Of a stretch of 51,952 nucleotides of DNA, positions 8,276-15,715 are shown in pieces; position 1 is the first letter of the stretch; every line of letters begins with the position of its first letter. A program made the position numbers and the translations under genes. Source of the stretch: a virus. The DNA is taken from IMG/VR virus record IMGVR_UViG_3300025645_004784, positions 1 through 51,952 of that record. One strand, given 5' to 3'. The notes beneath the pieces were generated by a model that did not search any database, was not told the origin of the DNA, and saw only the letters and a program-made list of their open reading frames with translations.

Positions 8276-9220
8276 ATGAGAAGTTTTAAACGACATATCG
8301 ACGAAGCTGCTAGCATGGTTTGCCAAGACTGCGGTTGCGAACAAGGTAATCCTAAGCCAGGATGCGATTGTACTCACGACTCGACTAAACTCAATGCTTC
8401 TTGCTGGGTATCAAAAGAGTCATATTTAAAAGCTTCTAAGAAGCCAGTGAGTGAAGCGGTTGATAAGTCTAGCCCGGTTTACAAAGAATATCTTTTGCTA
8501 AAGAAAAAGTCCATAAAAGACTTACGTAAGTCACTTGACCAAAAAGGTCGTGGTGCTGTAGACTTAAAATCATACGATAAGCAAGGTGCTATTTCAGATC
8601 TTCTTCGTGGCCAATTTGGTAGTAAGAAAGTTGCTGCTGCAATGGGTGTTGCTGAAGCTTACGATCCTAAAGCTGTAGTTTCTCCAGAGCAAAAGAAAAA
8701 GAATATTGAAGCTGCTAAGAAGAAAAGCAAAAAAACTTTGCCTTGGCAGAAGAATTATGATGATAGAAAGCGTAAAGAGCCAGGAATGAATGAAGGCAAA
8801 ATGGCTGAACTTCAAGGCTATATCGATGATGGTAAATCGGCTGCTTGGATTGCTAAGAAGATTGGTTTCCCTCTTAAAGATGTTAAAGACTTTTTGAAGC
8901 AAAACAAGGCTTTTAGTGAATCTGAAATTAATAATATAACTGCCCAGTATATTAATGAGCACAATATTGCTTCACAAGATCTAGAAAACATGACTGAAGA
9001 CGAGCTCAACGAGCTGATCAGCGAAGCACTTCAAGAAGTTAGTTTAGCAGAAGCTGCTTATACGATCAAAGACGGTGAAGTACATATATCAAAAGCAAAC
9101 TTCCGTAAGATTCATAAAGATCTCAAAGACACCAAAAAGGGTGATGAGATGATGATGATTGATGGTGGTAAAAAAGGTTCCATAATGGTGCCTGTAGTAT
9201 TTGAAGAAACAAATAAATAA
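8276..9220 (+). CDS. Internal head-like protein with capsid-targeting leader and Cys-rich segment
   Basis: 314 residues, Lys/Glu rich. The first ten residues, MRSFKRHIDE, followed by AAS, match the T4 capsid-targeting leader in length and pattern, with a gp21-type site IDE/A exactly after residue 10. Further candidate sites are VSE/A, VAE/A, MNE/G, ISE/A and LAE/A. Residues ~15-45 are a Cys cluster (CQDCGCEQGNPKPGCDC, then NASCW) that could bind zinc. The C-terminal ~60 residues look like a small folded domain. It follows a TATAAATA late promoter. Likely packaged inside the capsid; role unknown. Confidence 0.6.
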   Translation: MRSFKRHIDEAASMVCQDCGCEQGNPKPGCDCTHDSTKLNASCWVSKESYLKASKKPVSEAVDKSSPVYKEYLLLKKKSIKDLRKSLDQKGRGAVDLKSYDKQGAISDLLRGQFGSKKVAAAMGVAEAYDPKAVVSPEQKKKNIEAAKKKSKKTLPWQKNYDDRKRKEPGMNEGKMAELQGYIDDGKSAAWIAKKIGFPLKDVKDFLKQNKAFSESEINNITAQYINEHNIASQDLENMTEDELNELISEALQEVSLAEAAYTIKDGEVHISKANFRKIHKDLKDTKKGDEMMMIDGGKKGSIMVPVVFEETNK

Positions 9221-9256
9221 CAATAAGAAAACATACATCTTTAAGGAGAATTACCA

Positions 9257-9724
9257 ATGGCACTATGGGGAAAAACAGACGAGCTAGCTTCCGTACCGAA
9301 ATGGTTGGAAACAGATGCTAATAACACAAACGCTTCAAACGATGCTGATAACGCAGTATTTGTTGACGTGACCGAAGCTGGTGTAGCTTCTAACCGTGCA
9401 AAGGGTCTTAAGACTCCAGGTTGGAATCTATATAGCAATGCTGGCGGCCGTCATCGTTCAGAAGTTCTTGTAGCAATGAAAGTATCTGCTGCAGATGCTG
9501 GTGATATTGGCGTGAATGGCGAAATTATTGCGTTTACCTCTGCGTTACCTGCAGTAACATACGTTATCAGATCACTAGGCGATGTTGTCTGGGAAACTTT
9601 TGACGCAGGCGGCGACAATTCACCATACGCAGTTGGAGATACATTTGTTATGAATAGCGAAACTGCTGTAGGTACAGGCACAGTTCAAGCGGCTGGCGAT
9701 GATTTAGTCGTAGCTGACGCTTAA
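9257..9724 (+). CDS. Virion structural protein, probable
   Basis: 155 residues with N-terminus MALWGKTDELASVPKWLETD and a Gly/Ala/Asp-rich beta body. From memory, a family with this MALWG..DEL...PK start is conserved in T4-like marine phages and found in virions. It has an excellent ribosome site (AAGGAGAATTACCA) and sits among head genes, which suggests high expression. No enzyme motif is seen. Could be a head decoration or minor structural protein. Confidence 0.6.
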   Translation: MALWGKTDELASVPKWLETDANNTNASNDADNAVFVDVTEAGVASNRAKGLKTPGWNLYSNAGGRHRSEVLVAMKVSAADAGDIGVNGEIIAFTSALPAVTYVIRSLGDVVWETFDAGGDNSPYAVGDTFVMNSETAVGTGTVQAAGDDLVVADA

Positions 9725-9739
9725 GAGATATAATATAAT

Positions 9740-10114
9740 ATGATATTAACAGAATCAACCTTTCTGTTGTTTGCGTCTAAACATTATGATAATCCTCAGT
9801 GCTCTGATATTGTAGAGTTTGAGGAAGATTTAAAGCGATTCCAGTACCTGCGCAAGCTTTTTGGCAGGTACAGACAAGATGCGGACCTTAAGGAAAGGTT
9901 GATTCTTAATCACTTGATTATTATATATAATGTGTTTGGGCCAGCAGCAACAAATATGCTGTTTATGAAACTTCACGAGTTTCATGATTGTCTAAAACCG
10001 TTTGTAGAATACTTAAATTATATGCCTCAGATTATTCAATATGACGATGTAACTTTAAGTACAGATAATATCGATGCAGACGCATCCATAGAAGAATTAC
10101 TCGAAGGAATATGA
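9740..10114 (+). CDS. Conserved T4-like marine phage protein, unknown function
   Basis: 124 residues. It is mostly helical with a striking RFQYLRKLFGRYRQDADLKERLILNHLIIIYNVFGP region and an acidic tail (DADASIEELLEGI). Similar short proteins are, as I recall, present in many cyanophage and pelagiphage genomes next to the following gene. It is spaced 3 bases from its downstream neighbour. No catalytic motif; a structural or assembly role is inferred from the late-gene context. Confidence 0.6.
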   Translation: MILTESTFLLFASKHYDNPQCSDIVEFEEDLKRFQYLRKLFGRYRQDADLKERLILNHLIIIYNVFGPAATNMLFMKLHEFHDCLKPFVEYLNYMPQIIQYDDVTLSTDNIDADASIEELLEGI

Positions 10115-10117
10115 CGC

Positions 10118-10684
10118 ATGATCGTCGATCTATTTTTAGTTTATCAATTTATCCGTAGGTTAGCTACTCCATTTATAAAATGGGATGCTTTCAAAGAAGG
10201 TGTAATTGATAAAGATGGAAAAGTATTAATAAAGAAAAAAGATCGTGATCCTATACAGAGAAAGGCTTTTGGTCTTTTTGATGTGATGGTTGCTAATCTT
10301 AAGAAGCTATTAGGAAAAATTCCTGGTGGTAGTTCTTCAATAGCTTCATATGCTGCAGCGTTATTCTTAATTAAAGAATACAAAGTCTTTACAGATGAAT
10401 CAATGCTTAATGAAGATATGACTGAAGAACAATTAGAAGAATCATTATCTATATTTAATGACCTATATGTCAATTATATCACACTTTCAGAAGCTGTCAA
10501 CAAGAATATTGATATTAATCCTGAATTAGACGAAGAACCTACTAATAACGTAAGTAGCGGTAATATTGCTGGTATGGATGCTGGTCATATGACTAAGAAG
10601 GGGCAAAAGAAATGGACCTCTTCTAATACTAAATCTAAGAAGAAAAGATTAAGAGACATAGTAAATATTGGAGATCTTAAATGA
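10118..10684 (+). CDS. Conserved T4-like marine phage protein, unknown function
   Basis: 188 residues. It starts MIVDLFLVYQFIRRLATPF, contains a helical core LFDVMVANLKKLLGKIPGG then SSSIASYAAALFLIKEY, and ends with a basic, Ser-rich tail. The combination resembles an uncharacterised family conserved in T4-like marine phages. AAGGA sits about 11 bases before the ATG. The gene overlaps the endolysin start by 4 bases (ATGA). Context suggests virion assembly. Confidence 0.6.
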   Translation: MIVDLFLVYQFIRRLATPFIKWDAFKEGVIDKDGKVLIKKKDRDPIQRKAFGLFDVMVANLKKLLGKIPGGSSSIASYAAALFLIKEYKVFTDESMLNEDMTEEQLEESLSIFNDLYVNYITLSEAVNKNIDINPELDEEPTNNVSSGNIAGMDAGHMTKKGQKKWTSSNTKSKKKRLRDIVNIGDLK

Positions 10685-11529
10685 TTACATTACAACAATT
10701 CAGTGCAATGATTCCGAAAAACAAGGATGCTGAAGCTTGGTTTGAAGCTGCTCTTCCTATGTTTGAGCAATATGAAATCAATACACCGAATCGAATTGCA
10801 GGTTTCATGGCACAATGCGCTCACGAGTCATTAGACTTTACTGCGTTAGAAGAAAATCTGAACTATAGCGAAAAAGCATTAAATTCTGTTTTTGGTCGTT
10901 ATTTTGGAAAAGGAAAGAGAAATGCTAAAGAATATGCTAGGAAACCTGAAAAGATTGCTAACTACGTATACCAAGACGAATTCAGATCTTCACGTGGCGC
11001 TCTTGGCAATACCAACGCCGGCGATGGCTGGTTGTTTCGCGGACGTGGCATTAAGCAACTTACAGGTCGAAATAATTATGCAGCATTTGGAAAGACAGTT
11101 GGAATTACAGCAGACGAAGCAGCAGAATACGTAGCAACACCTAAGGGTGCTATGGAGTCTGCGTGTTGGTTTTGGAAAACTAACAAACTAGCTCGTTTTG
11201 CTGATGCAGACGACAATCTAGGGTTGACAAAGGCTATTAACGGTGGTACAATAGGGTTAGAAGATCGTAACCGCCGGTATAAAGATGCTAAGGCTATTCT
11301 AGGTGGAAGTGATATTCCAGTAACAAAAGCTACAAGCGCAAGCAAGAGAACATTACGAAAAGGCATGAAAGGTGATGATGTTGCAGAAATGCAGAAGGCA
11401 CTCGGTATTGCATCAGATGGTGATTTTGGTTTCGGTACACTAACTAGTGTTAAGAAATGGCAGAATATCAATGGCTTAGTCGCAGACGGCATTGTTGGTC
11501 CAGCTACACAATCAAAGTTACTTGGTTAA
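10681..11529 (+). CDS. Endolysin: GH19 chitinase-like glycosidase with peptidoglycan-binding domain
   Basis: 282 residues. Residues ~30-200 are a glycoside hydrolase family 19 domain: RIAGFMAQCAHESLDFTALE carries the catalytic Glu after AH, and GDGWLFRGRGIKQLTGRNNY and the AINGG segment follow in family order. Residues ~220-282 are a PG_binding_1 domain (LRKGMKGDDVAEMQKALG, then GDFGFGTLTSVKKWQ and GIVGPATQSKLLG). Together they indicate a muramidase-type lysin that cleaves peptidoglycan at the end of infection. No signal peptide is present, so a holin is needed. Spanin and holin-like genes follow within 1.2 kb. The start follows TTGGAGATCTTAA. Confidence 0.9.
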   Translation: MITLQQFSAMIPKNKDAEAWFEAALPMFEQYEINTPNRIAGFMAQCAHESLDFTALEENLNYSEKALNSVFGRYFGKGKRNAKEYARKPEKIANYVYQDEFRSSRGALGNTNAGDGWLFRGRGIKQLTGRNNYAAFGKTVGITADEAAEYVATPKGAMESACWFWKTNKLARFADADDNLGLTKAINGGTIGLEDRNRRYKDAKAILGGSDIPVTKATSASKRTLRKGMKGDDVAEMQKALGIASDGDFGFGTLTSVKKWQNINGLVADGIVGPATQSKLLG

Positions 11530-11576
11530 TAAATAGTACTACATAAAACAAATTAATAATCCAAAAGGAGAGAAAC

Positions 11577-11807
11577 ATGTCTTTAGAGAAAATTGTTGCA
11601 GAAGCAATGGCAGGGCGTCCACTAGAAATGAAAGAAGCCTTTGCAGAAGAAATCGAGTCACGCATTCAAGATCGTCTTGAGGAAAAATACGTCGAAATCA
11701 TGGAAGCTAAAAAAGATGACATGGAAGACGAAGATGACATGGAAGATGAAGATGAAGAAGACGATGAAGACGATGAAGACGAAGACGAAGACGAAGATGA
11801 CAAGTAA
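11577..11807 (+). CDS. Acidic prohead core protein, gp67-like
   Basis: 76 residues. The N-terminal half is helical (MSLEKIVAEAMAGRPLEMKE) and the C-terminal ~30 residues are almost only Asp and Glu with a final Lys. T4 gp67 (PIP), a scaffold component cleaved by the prohead protease, has the same size and layout, including a short AEAMAAR-like stretch and an Asp/Glu tail. The assignment rests on this resemblance from memory. It has a very strong ribosome site (AAAGGAGAGAAAC). An AATAAATA motif near 11528 may be a variant late promoter. Confidence 0.5.
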   Translation: MSLEKIVAEAMAGRPLEMKEAFAEEIESRIQDRLEEKYVEIMEAKKDDMEDEDDMEDEDEEDDEDDEDEDEDEDDK

Positions 11808-11821
11808 GTCGTTTTAATCTT

Positions 11822-12343
11822 ATGCCTTCATTTTTATATGTCGGAATGATTCTCATGGTAGTAGCAGGCGGTGGCGCTTGGTACTACAAGTCTACTCAGG
11901 CTACTATCATGGAATTAACTGCTTACAATGCGCAATTAACTGCAAATGTAGAGCAGATAGAACAAGCCAATCAAAATAATATTAATACTATTGCTCAAAT
12001 GGAAACAAACTTTGAAAAACAGCGTGAAGATTTTCAAGCGTTGCAACAAAGTTACAGTTTAATCCGCGAACAAAATAATCAACTTCAAAACAGATTAGGT
12101 AAACACGATATTGGTGCATTAGCTGCAGCAAAACCTGCCTTAGTTGAAAGAGTTATTAACACGGCATCAAATAGAGCATTCAGATGCTTTGAGTTAGAAT
12201 CTGGTGCACCTTTAACAGACAATGAAAGGAGCGCTACGAATGGTAAAGCATTTAATAGTGAATGTCCTTGGATTTATGATGATTTTATCACTCGCGGCGT
12301 GCTCGTCGAATCCAGTACAGCCACCAGCGAAGATAGTAACTAA
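11822..12343 (+). CDS. Inner-membrane spanin (Rz-like)
   Basis: 173 residues. One N-terminal transmembrane segment (about residues 4-20, FLYVGMILMVVAGGGAW) is followed by a long periplasmic coiled coil (about 27-98, Gln/Asn/Glu rich) and a C-terminal globular part with two Cys. This is the layout of i-spanins. The diagnostic point is that a lipoprotein gene starts inside it in another frame, as in Rz/Rz1. With the partner it would fuse inner and outer membranes in the last lysis step. The ribosome site is weak. Confidence 0.75.
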   Translation: MPSFLYVGMILMVVAGGGAWYYKSTQATIMELTAYNAQLTANVEQIEQANQNNINTIAQMETNFEKQREDFQALQQSYSLIREQNNQLQNRLGKHDIGALAAAKPALVERVINTASNRAFRCFELESGAPLTDNERSATNGKAFNSECPWIYDDFITRGVLVESSTATSEDSN

Positions 12344-12596
12344 CACCGAATATGTCACACCACCCCAACCTATAGTAACACTACCAGATACTCTTGAACT
12401 AAAAGAGATAGAGTTTATTATTGTTACTCCTGAGAATATTGAAGAAGTACTCACAAATTTAAAAGACGATAAAGTTTTGTTTGCCTTAACTGCAAAAGGT
12501 TACGAGGATATTGCTTTGAATTTAAGCGATATTAGAGCATACATTCAGCAGCAAAACCAAGTAATTTTATTATATCGGAAAGTTTGGGATGAATAA
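12240..12596 (+). CDS. Outer-membrane lipoprotein spanin (Rz1-like)
   Basis: 118 residues. The start at 12240 is chosen because AAGGAG lies 9 bases upstream; an in-frame ATG at 12222 precedes that site. The N-terminus is a lipoprotein signal with lipobox LAAC (MILSLAACSSNP), so the mature protein begins at Cys 22. A Pro-rich stretch follows (NPVQPPAK, TPPQPIVTLP), common in o-spanins. The gene begins within the i-spanin in the +1-shifted frame and runs 253 bases past its end, an overlapped spanin pair. It is longer than lambda Rz1. Confidence 0.78.
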   Translation: MVKHLIVNVLGFMMILSLAACSSNPVQPPAKIVTNTEYVTPPQPIVTLPDTLELKEIEFIIVTPENIEEVLTNLKDDKVLFALTAKGYEDIALNLSDIRAYIQQQNQVILLYRKVWDE

Positions 12597-12633
12597 ATAA
12601 TAGCAGATAATAAATTAAAAGTATAAGCACATT

Positions 12634-12675
12634 AACCTTGTAGTATTTTATTAGCTAAAATCTGCAAGGTTTTTT
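12634..12675 (+). terminator. Rho-independent terminator after lysis genes
   Basis: AACCTTGTAG pairs with CTGCAAGGTT (one T-G), and inside it ATTTTA pairs with TAAAAT around TTAGC, giving a ~16-bp stem with a single bulged base. Six T overlap and follow the stem. Confidence 0.85.
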
Positions 12676-12695
12676 CGCTTTAAACGGAGAGTATC

Positions 12696-13190
12696 GTGAC
12701 TGACCAGAATAATAGTTTGCAAACGGATGTTGCACTAATTAAAAAAGACATTAAACAAGTCGAAAGATTTTTTGTAAAATTCGACAGCGCATTAAATTCA
12801 ATGACTGAGATTGCCACTCAAGTTGCTGTACAAGGTGAGATACTTAAAAACACAGTTGAAAAACTTGATGGCGTAGATGAAAGGATTGCTTTAAACAAGA
12901 AAGAAGATTTAAGTAACTATAACATTATCAATTCAAGACTTGAAGAGTATCGTAAATCCGCGTATGCAGATCACGAAAAGCTTGCAGCGGAAAGTAGACA
13001 AAATCGTAAAGAACGTAACGAAGAAATTATGACACAACTTGCTAAGATGAACGGCGCTTTAGAAGCAAGACTTGTTCGATTAGACGATCGTATTAAGTTG
13101 CTTGAGCAGTGGAAATGGTACATTATGGGCCTCGGCGCAACTGTTATTGTTATCGTAACTAATATCGAATGGAGTAAATTTTTAGGTTGA
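12696..13190 (+). CDS. Coiled-coil protein with C-terminal membrane anchor (holin/XhlA-like candidate)
   Basis: 164 residues with a GTG start after ACGGAGA. Residues 1-135 are hydrophilic and coiled-coil forming. The end is a basic/aromatic stretch (LEQWKWY) then a transmembrane segment (IMGLGATVIVIVTNI). XhlA-type hemolysin/holin proteins share this soluble coil plus C-terminal anchor, and the gene follows the endolysin and spanins. It is longer than XhlA, so a holin role is only a candidate. The TGA stop lies inside the -35 box of the next promoter. Confidence 0.55.
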   Translation: MTDQNNSLQTDVALIKKDIKQVERFFVKFDSALNSMTEIATQVAVQGEILKNTVEKLDGVDERIALNKKEDLSNYNIINSRLEEYRKSAYADHEKLAAESRQNRKERNEEIMTQLAKMNGALEARLVRLDDRIKLLEQWKWYIMGLGATVIVIVTNIEWSKFLG

Positions 13191-13215
13191 CACCTGATGC
13201 GTATTGGTGTATAAT
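13187..13215 (+). promoter_or_regulatory. Sigma70 promoter, perfect consensus
   Basis: TTGACA, 17-base spacer, TATAAT. The TGA of the upstream gene is inside the -35. Together with a second copy 63 bases on it drives the primase-DHFR-ThyA-NrdA run. Confidence 0.85.
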
Positions 13216-13249
13216 GTATCTATAACATTCTATATAATGTAATCATGTA

Positions 13250-13278
13250 TTGACATCATAGCATTTATGTGCTATAAT
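13250..13278 (+). promoter_or_regulatory. Second, tandem sigma70 promoter
   Basis: TTGACA, 17-base spacer, TATAAT, 36 bases before the primase ATG. Both tandem elements match consensus at all 12 positions, so this should be a very strong early promoter pair for the host polymerase. Confidence 0.85.
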
Positions 13279-13313
13279 GGTTTTATGTATTGAACTTGTG
13301 GACACTTTATAAT

Positions 13314-14327
13314 ATGGCAGAATTTATTGATATTCAATTTGCTCAGATGCTTTCTGGTCGTCTTGATCACTTCAAAATAAAACATACAAATCCTTACAAA
13401 ATCAACTTTCGTTGTCCTATCTGTGGCGATTCTCAAAAGAATCGTTCAAAGGCTCGTGGTTGGTTGTTAGAGCGTGATAACAAGTTCTCATATTACTGCC
13501 ACAATTGTGGTGCAAGCCATAGCTTCAATCACTTTCTTAAAACAGTTGACCCTCTATTATATAATGATTATATTGCTGAAAAGTTTGTAGCAAACACAAC
13601 TGTTAGAGATACCAAGAAAGAACAGCCAGTTGAGCAATTTAAAACTAGAGCTCCTGTGTTCAGTAAAGATCCCCTCAAAAAACTCAAAAAGATTAGTCAG
13701 TTAGCATACGATCATCCTATAAAGAAGTATATTAATAAACGAATGATACCTACTAATCATCACTATCGCTTATTCTATGCTCGTCACTTTATGACATGGA
13801 TTAACGAGATTATTCCAAACAAGTTTGATCCAGCAAAAATCGGCAAAGATGAACCAAGATTAGTAATACCTTTCTTAGATGAAAACGGTAAAGTCTTTGG
13901 TGTGTCTGCGCGTGGTTTTAATCCTAAGGGAATCAGATATATAACTATTATGTTTGATGAAAGACCAAAGATCTTTGGTCTAGATAAAGTTAACTTAGAT
14001 CATCCGTATTATATCGTTGAAGGTGCTATCGATAGTATGTTCCTTGAAAATGCTATCTCTATGAATGGCGCTGAAGGCAACGGCAACTCTGCAAATGAAA
14101 ACGCAATTTATGTGTTTGATTCAGAACCCCGCAACAAAGAAATACACAAGCGTATGGAAAAAGTAATAAAGAATGGTTACAAAATTTGTATATGGCCTGA
14201 GAACCTACCAGGTAAAGATATTAACGAACTGCACTTGGCTGGATTAAATGTAGAAAAGCTAATTGAAGACCACGTATATCAAGGCTTGCAGGCAGAATTA
14301 AAATTTACATCATGGAGAAAAACTTGA
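13314..14327 (+). CDS. DNA primase, T4 gp61-like
   Basis: 337 residues. An N-terminal zinc-binding domain (about residues 30-72) has CPICGDS and then YYCHNCGASH, the CHC2-type template-recognition finger. A TOPRIM-like part follows with YYIVEGAIDSMFLENAISM (conserved Glu) and NAIYVFDSEPRN (acidic metal site). It makes RNA primers for lagging-strand synthesis. I chose ATG 13314; a TTG 24 bases upstream lies at the likely transcription start and is unlikely. Ribosome site is weak. It overlaps DHFR by 16 bases. Confidence 0.85.
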   Translation: MAEFIDIQFAQMLSGRLDHFKIKHTNPYKINFRCPICGDSQKNRSKARGWLLERDNKFSYYCHNCGASHSFNHFLKTVDPLLYNDYIAEKFVANTTVRDTKKEQPVEQFKTRAPVFSKDPLKKLKKISQLAYDHPIKKYINKRMIPTNHHYRLFYARHFMTWINEIIPNKFDPAKIGKDEPRLVIPFLDENGKVFGVSARGFNPKGIRYITIMFDERPKIFGLDKVNLDHPYYIVEGAIDSMFLENAISMNGAEGNGNSANENAIYVFDSEPRNKEIHKRMEKVIKNGYKICIWPENLPGKDINELHLAGLNVEKLIEDHVYQGLQAELKFTSWRKT

Positions 14328-14809
14328 TTAGAGCTATATTAGCACATGACGCAAACTGGGGAATTGGTAAAAACGGTGATTTACCTTGGCCAAAAAATAA
14401 CGAAGATTTAAAATGGTTTAAAGAAACTACATCTGGCGATGTAGTAATTATGGGCCGTAATACTTGGGATAGTCTACCGTTTAAACCTCTGCCTAATAGA
14501 ACTAATGTTATTGTAACAACACAAGACATTAAAGGCGCGCTAGGTAATATTGTGGTAGATATGAGAAGTTTGTTAAAGATCCTGCCGCAAATAAAATTTG
14601 CAAATAAAGATATTTGGGTTATTGGCGGCGCTCAATTAGTTGAAGGGATGATGCCTTATATTGACGAACTCTGGCTGAATAACGTTCAAGGTGATTATAA
14701 CTGCGATACTTTCCTGCCAAAAGAACAAATCACGGAGCAATTTTCTGCCGCATCTTGGGAAGTAAAAAGCTTTGGAACAATCACAAAATGGATTAAAAAC
14801 GATGTATGA
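14312..14809 (+). CDS. folA: Dihydrofolate reductase
   Basis: 165 residues. Family landmarks in order: ILAHDANWGIGKNGDLPWP (folate/NADPH site, with the acidic residue region following), DVVIMGRNTWDSLPFKPLPN (MGRxTWxSLP..PLP), and IWVIGGAQLVEGMMPYIDELWL (second nucleotide-binding glycine pair). It regenerates tetrahydrofolate consumed by the adjacent thymidylate synthase, as in T4. The start could also be TTG 14324, which sits 5 bases after GGAGA and overlaps the primase TGA; I keep the ATG. Confidence 0.93.
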   Translation: MEKNLIRAILAHDANWGIGKNGDLPWPKNNEDLKWFKETTSGDVVIMGRNTWDSLPFKPLPNRTNVIVTTQDIKGALGNIVVDMRSLLKILPQIKFANKDIWVIGGAQLVEGMMPYIDELWLNNVQGDYNCDTFLPKEQITEQFSAASWEVKSFGTITKWIKNDV

Positions 14810-15671
14810 TTACGAAAGATTACTACGTGTTATTATGGAGTCAGGCGAAGATGTAAATGACCGTACCGGAACTGGTACACGTTCTATTTTTGGTCATCAA
14901 ATGCGGTTTGACTTGAGAGAAGGATTTCCTGCTGTAACTACAAAGAAGCTTGCATGGAAATCTGTTGTCGGAGAGCTATTGTGGTTCCTCGAAGGTAGTA
15001 CTGATGAACGCAGATTAGCTGAGCTTACATATGGTAAACATCGGTCTGTGCTTGAAGATAAAAAAACTATTTGGACTGACAATGCTGATAACCAAGGTGT
15101 TGCATTAGGATATCCAAATAACCGGTTCTATAAAGAACTTGGTCCAGTCTACGGTGCTCAATGGCGTGACTTTAATGGACAAGGATTTGATCAAATTGAG
15201 TGGCTTATTAATGAAATTAAATCAAACCCAGATAGCAGACGACTAATCCTTAATGCATGGAATCCTAATCAGATAGATAAAATGGCGCTTCCGCCGTGTC
15301 ACGTTATGTCTCAATTTAGAGTATACAGCGGAAAGTTAAGTTGCCAGATGTACCAAAGAAGTGCAGATGTATTTCTTGGTGTACCATTTAATATTGCATC
15401 ATATGCTCTCCTTACACATATTATTGCACGCGAGTGTGGTTTAGAAGTAGGCGAGTTAGTCCATACTATTGGAGATGCTCATATTTACAGTAACCATTTT
15501 GATCAAGTAAACGAGCAATTATCGCGTACTAGCTTTGCGGCACCAACATTAAACATTGATGAATCATTTGAACTTTTATTTATTAATGAATATACTAATG
15601 ATACAGTTAGTAAATTTACATTGACAAATTATCTTCACCATGATACAATTAAAGCTAAGATGGCAATATAA
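14802..15671 (+). CDS. thyA: Thymidylate synthase
   Basis: 289 residues. DRTGTGTRSIFGHQMRFDL (folate and phosphate-binding Arg), the ELLWFLEGSTD segment, GPVYGAQWRDF, and MALPPCHVMSQFRV with the catalytic Cys are all present, followed by QRSADVFLGVPFNIASYALL and HIYSNHFDQV. It converts dUMP to dTMP with methylene-THF. ATG 14802 overlaps the DHFR stop (ATGTATGA), so the pair is translationally coupled. Length is normal for the family. Confidence 0.96.
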   Translation: MYDYERLLRVIMESGEDVNDRTGTGTRSIFGHQMRFDLREGFPAVTTKKLAWKSVVGELLWFLEGSTDERRLAELTYGKHRSVLEDKKTIWTDNADNQGVALGYPNNRFYKELGPVYGAQWRDFNGQGFDQIEWLINEIKSNPDSRRLILNAWNPNQIDKMALPPCHVMSQFRVYSGKLSCQMYQRSADVFLGVPFNIASYALLTHIIARECGLEVGELVHTIGDAHIYSNHFDQVNEQLSRTSFAAPTLNIDESFELLFINEYTNDTVSKFTLTNYLHHDTIKAKMAI

Positions 15672-15674
15672 ATA
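15667..15674 (+). promoter_or_regulatory. TATAAATA motif overlapping the thyA stop
   Basis: Exact late-promoter motif 42 bases before nrdA. Ribonucleotide reductase is not usually a late gene, and the motif is short in an AT-rich genome, so it may be chance or allow late top-up transcription. Confidence 0.3.
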
Positions 15675-15715
15675 ATGAACCAGATCAAGATCGATTATAT
15701 TATAAAGGAAGAAGC

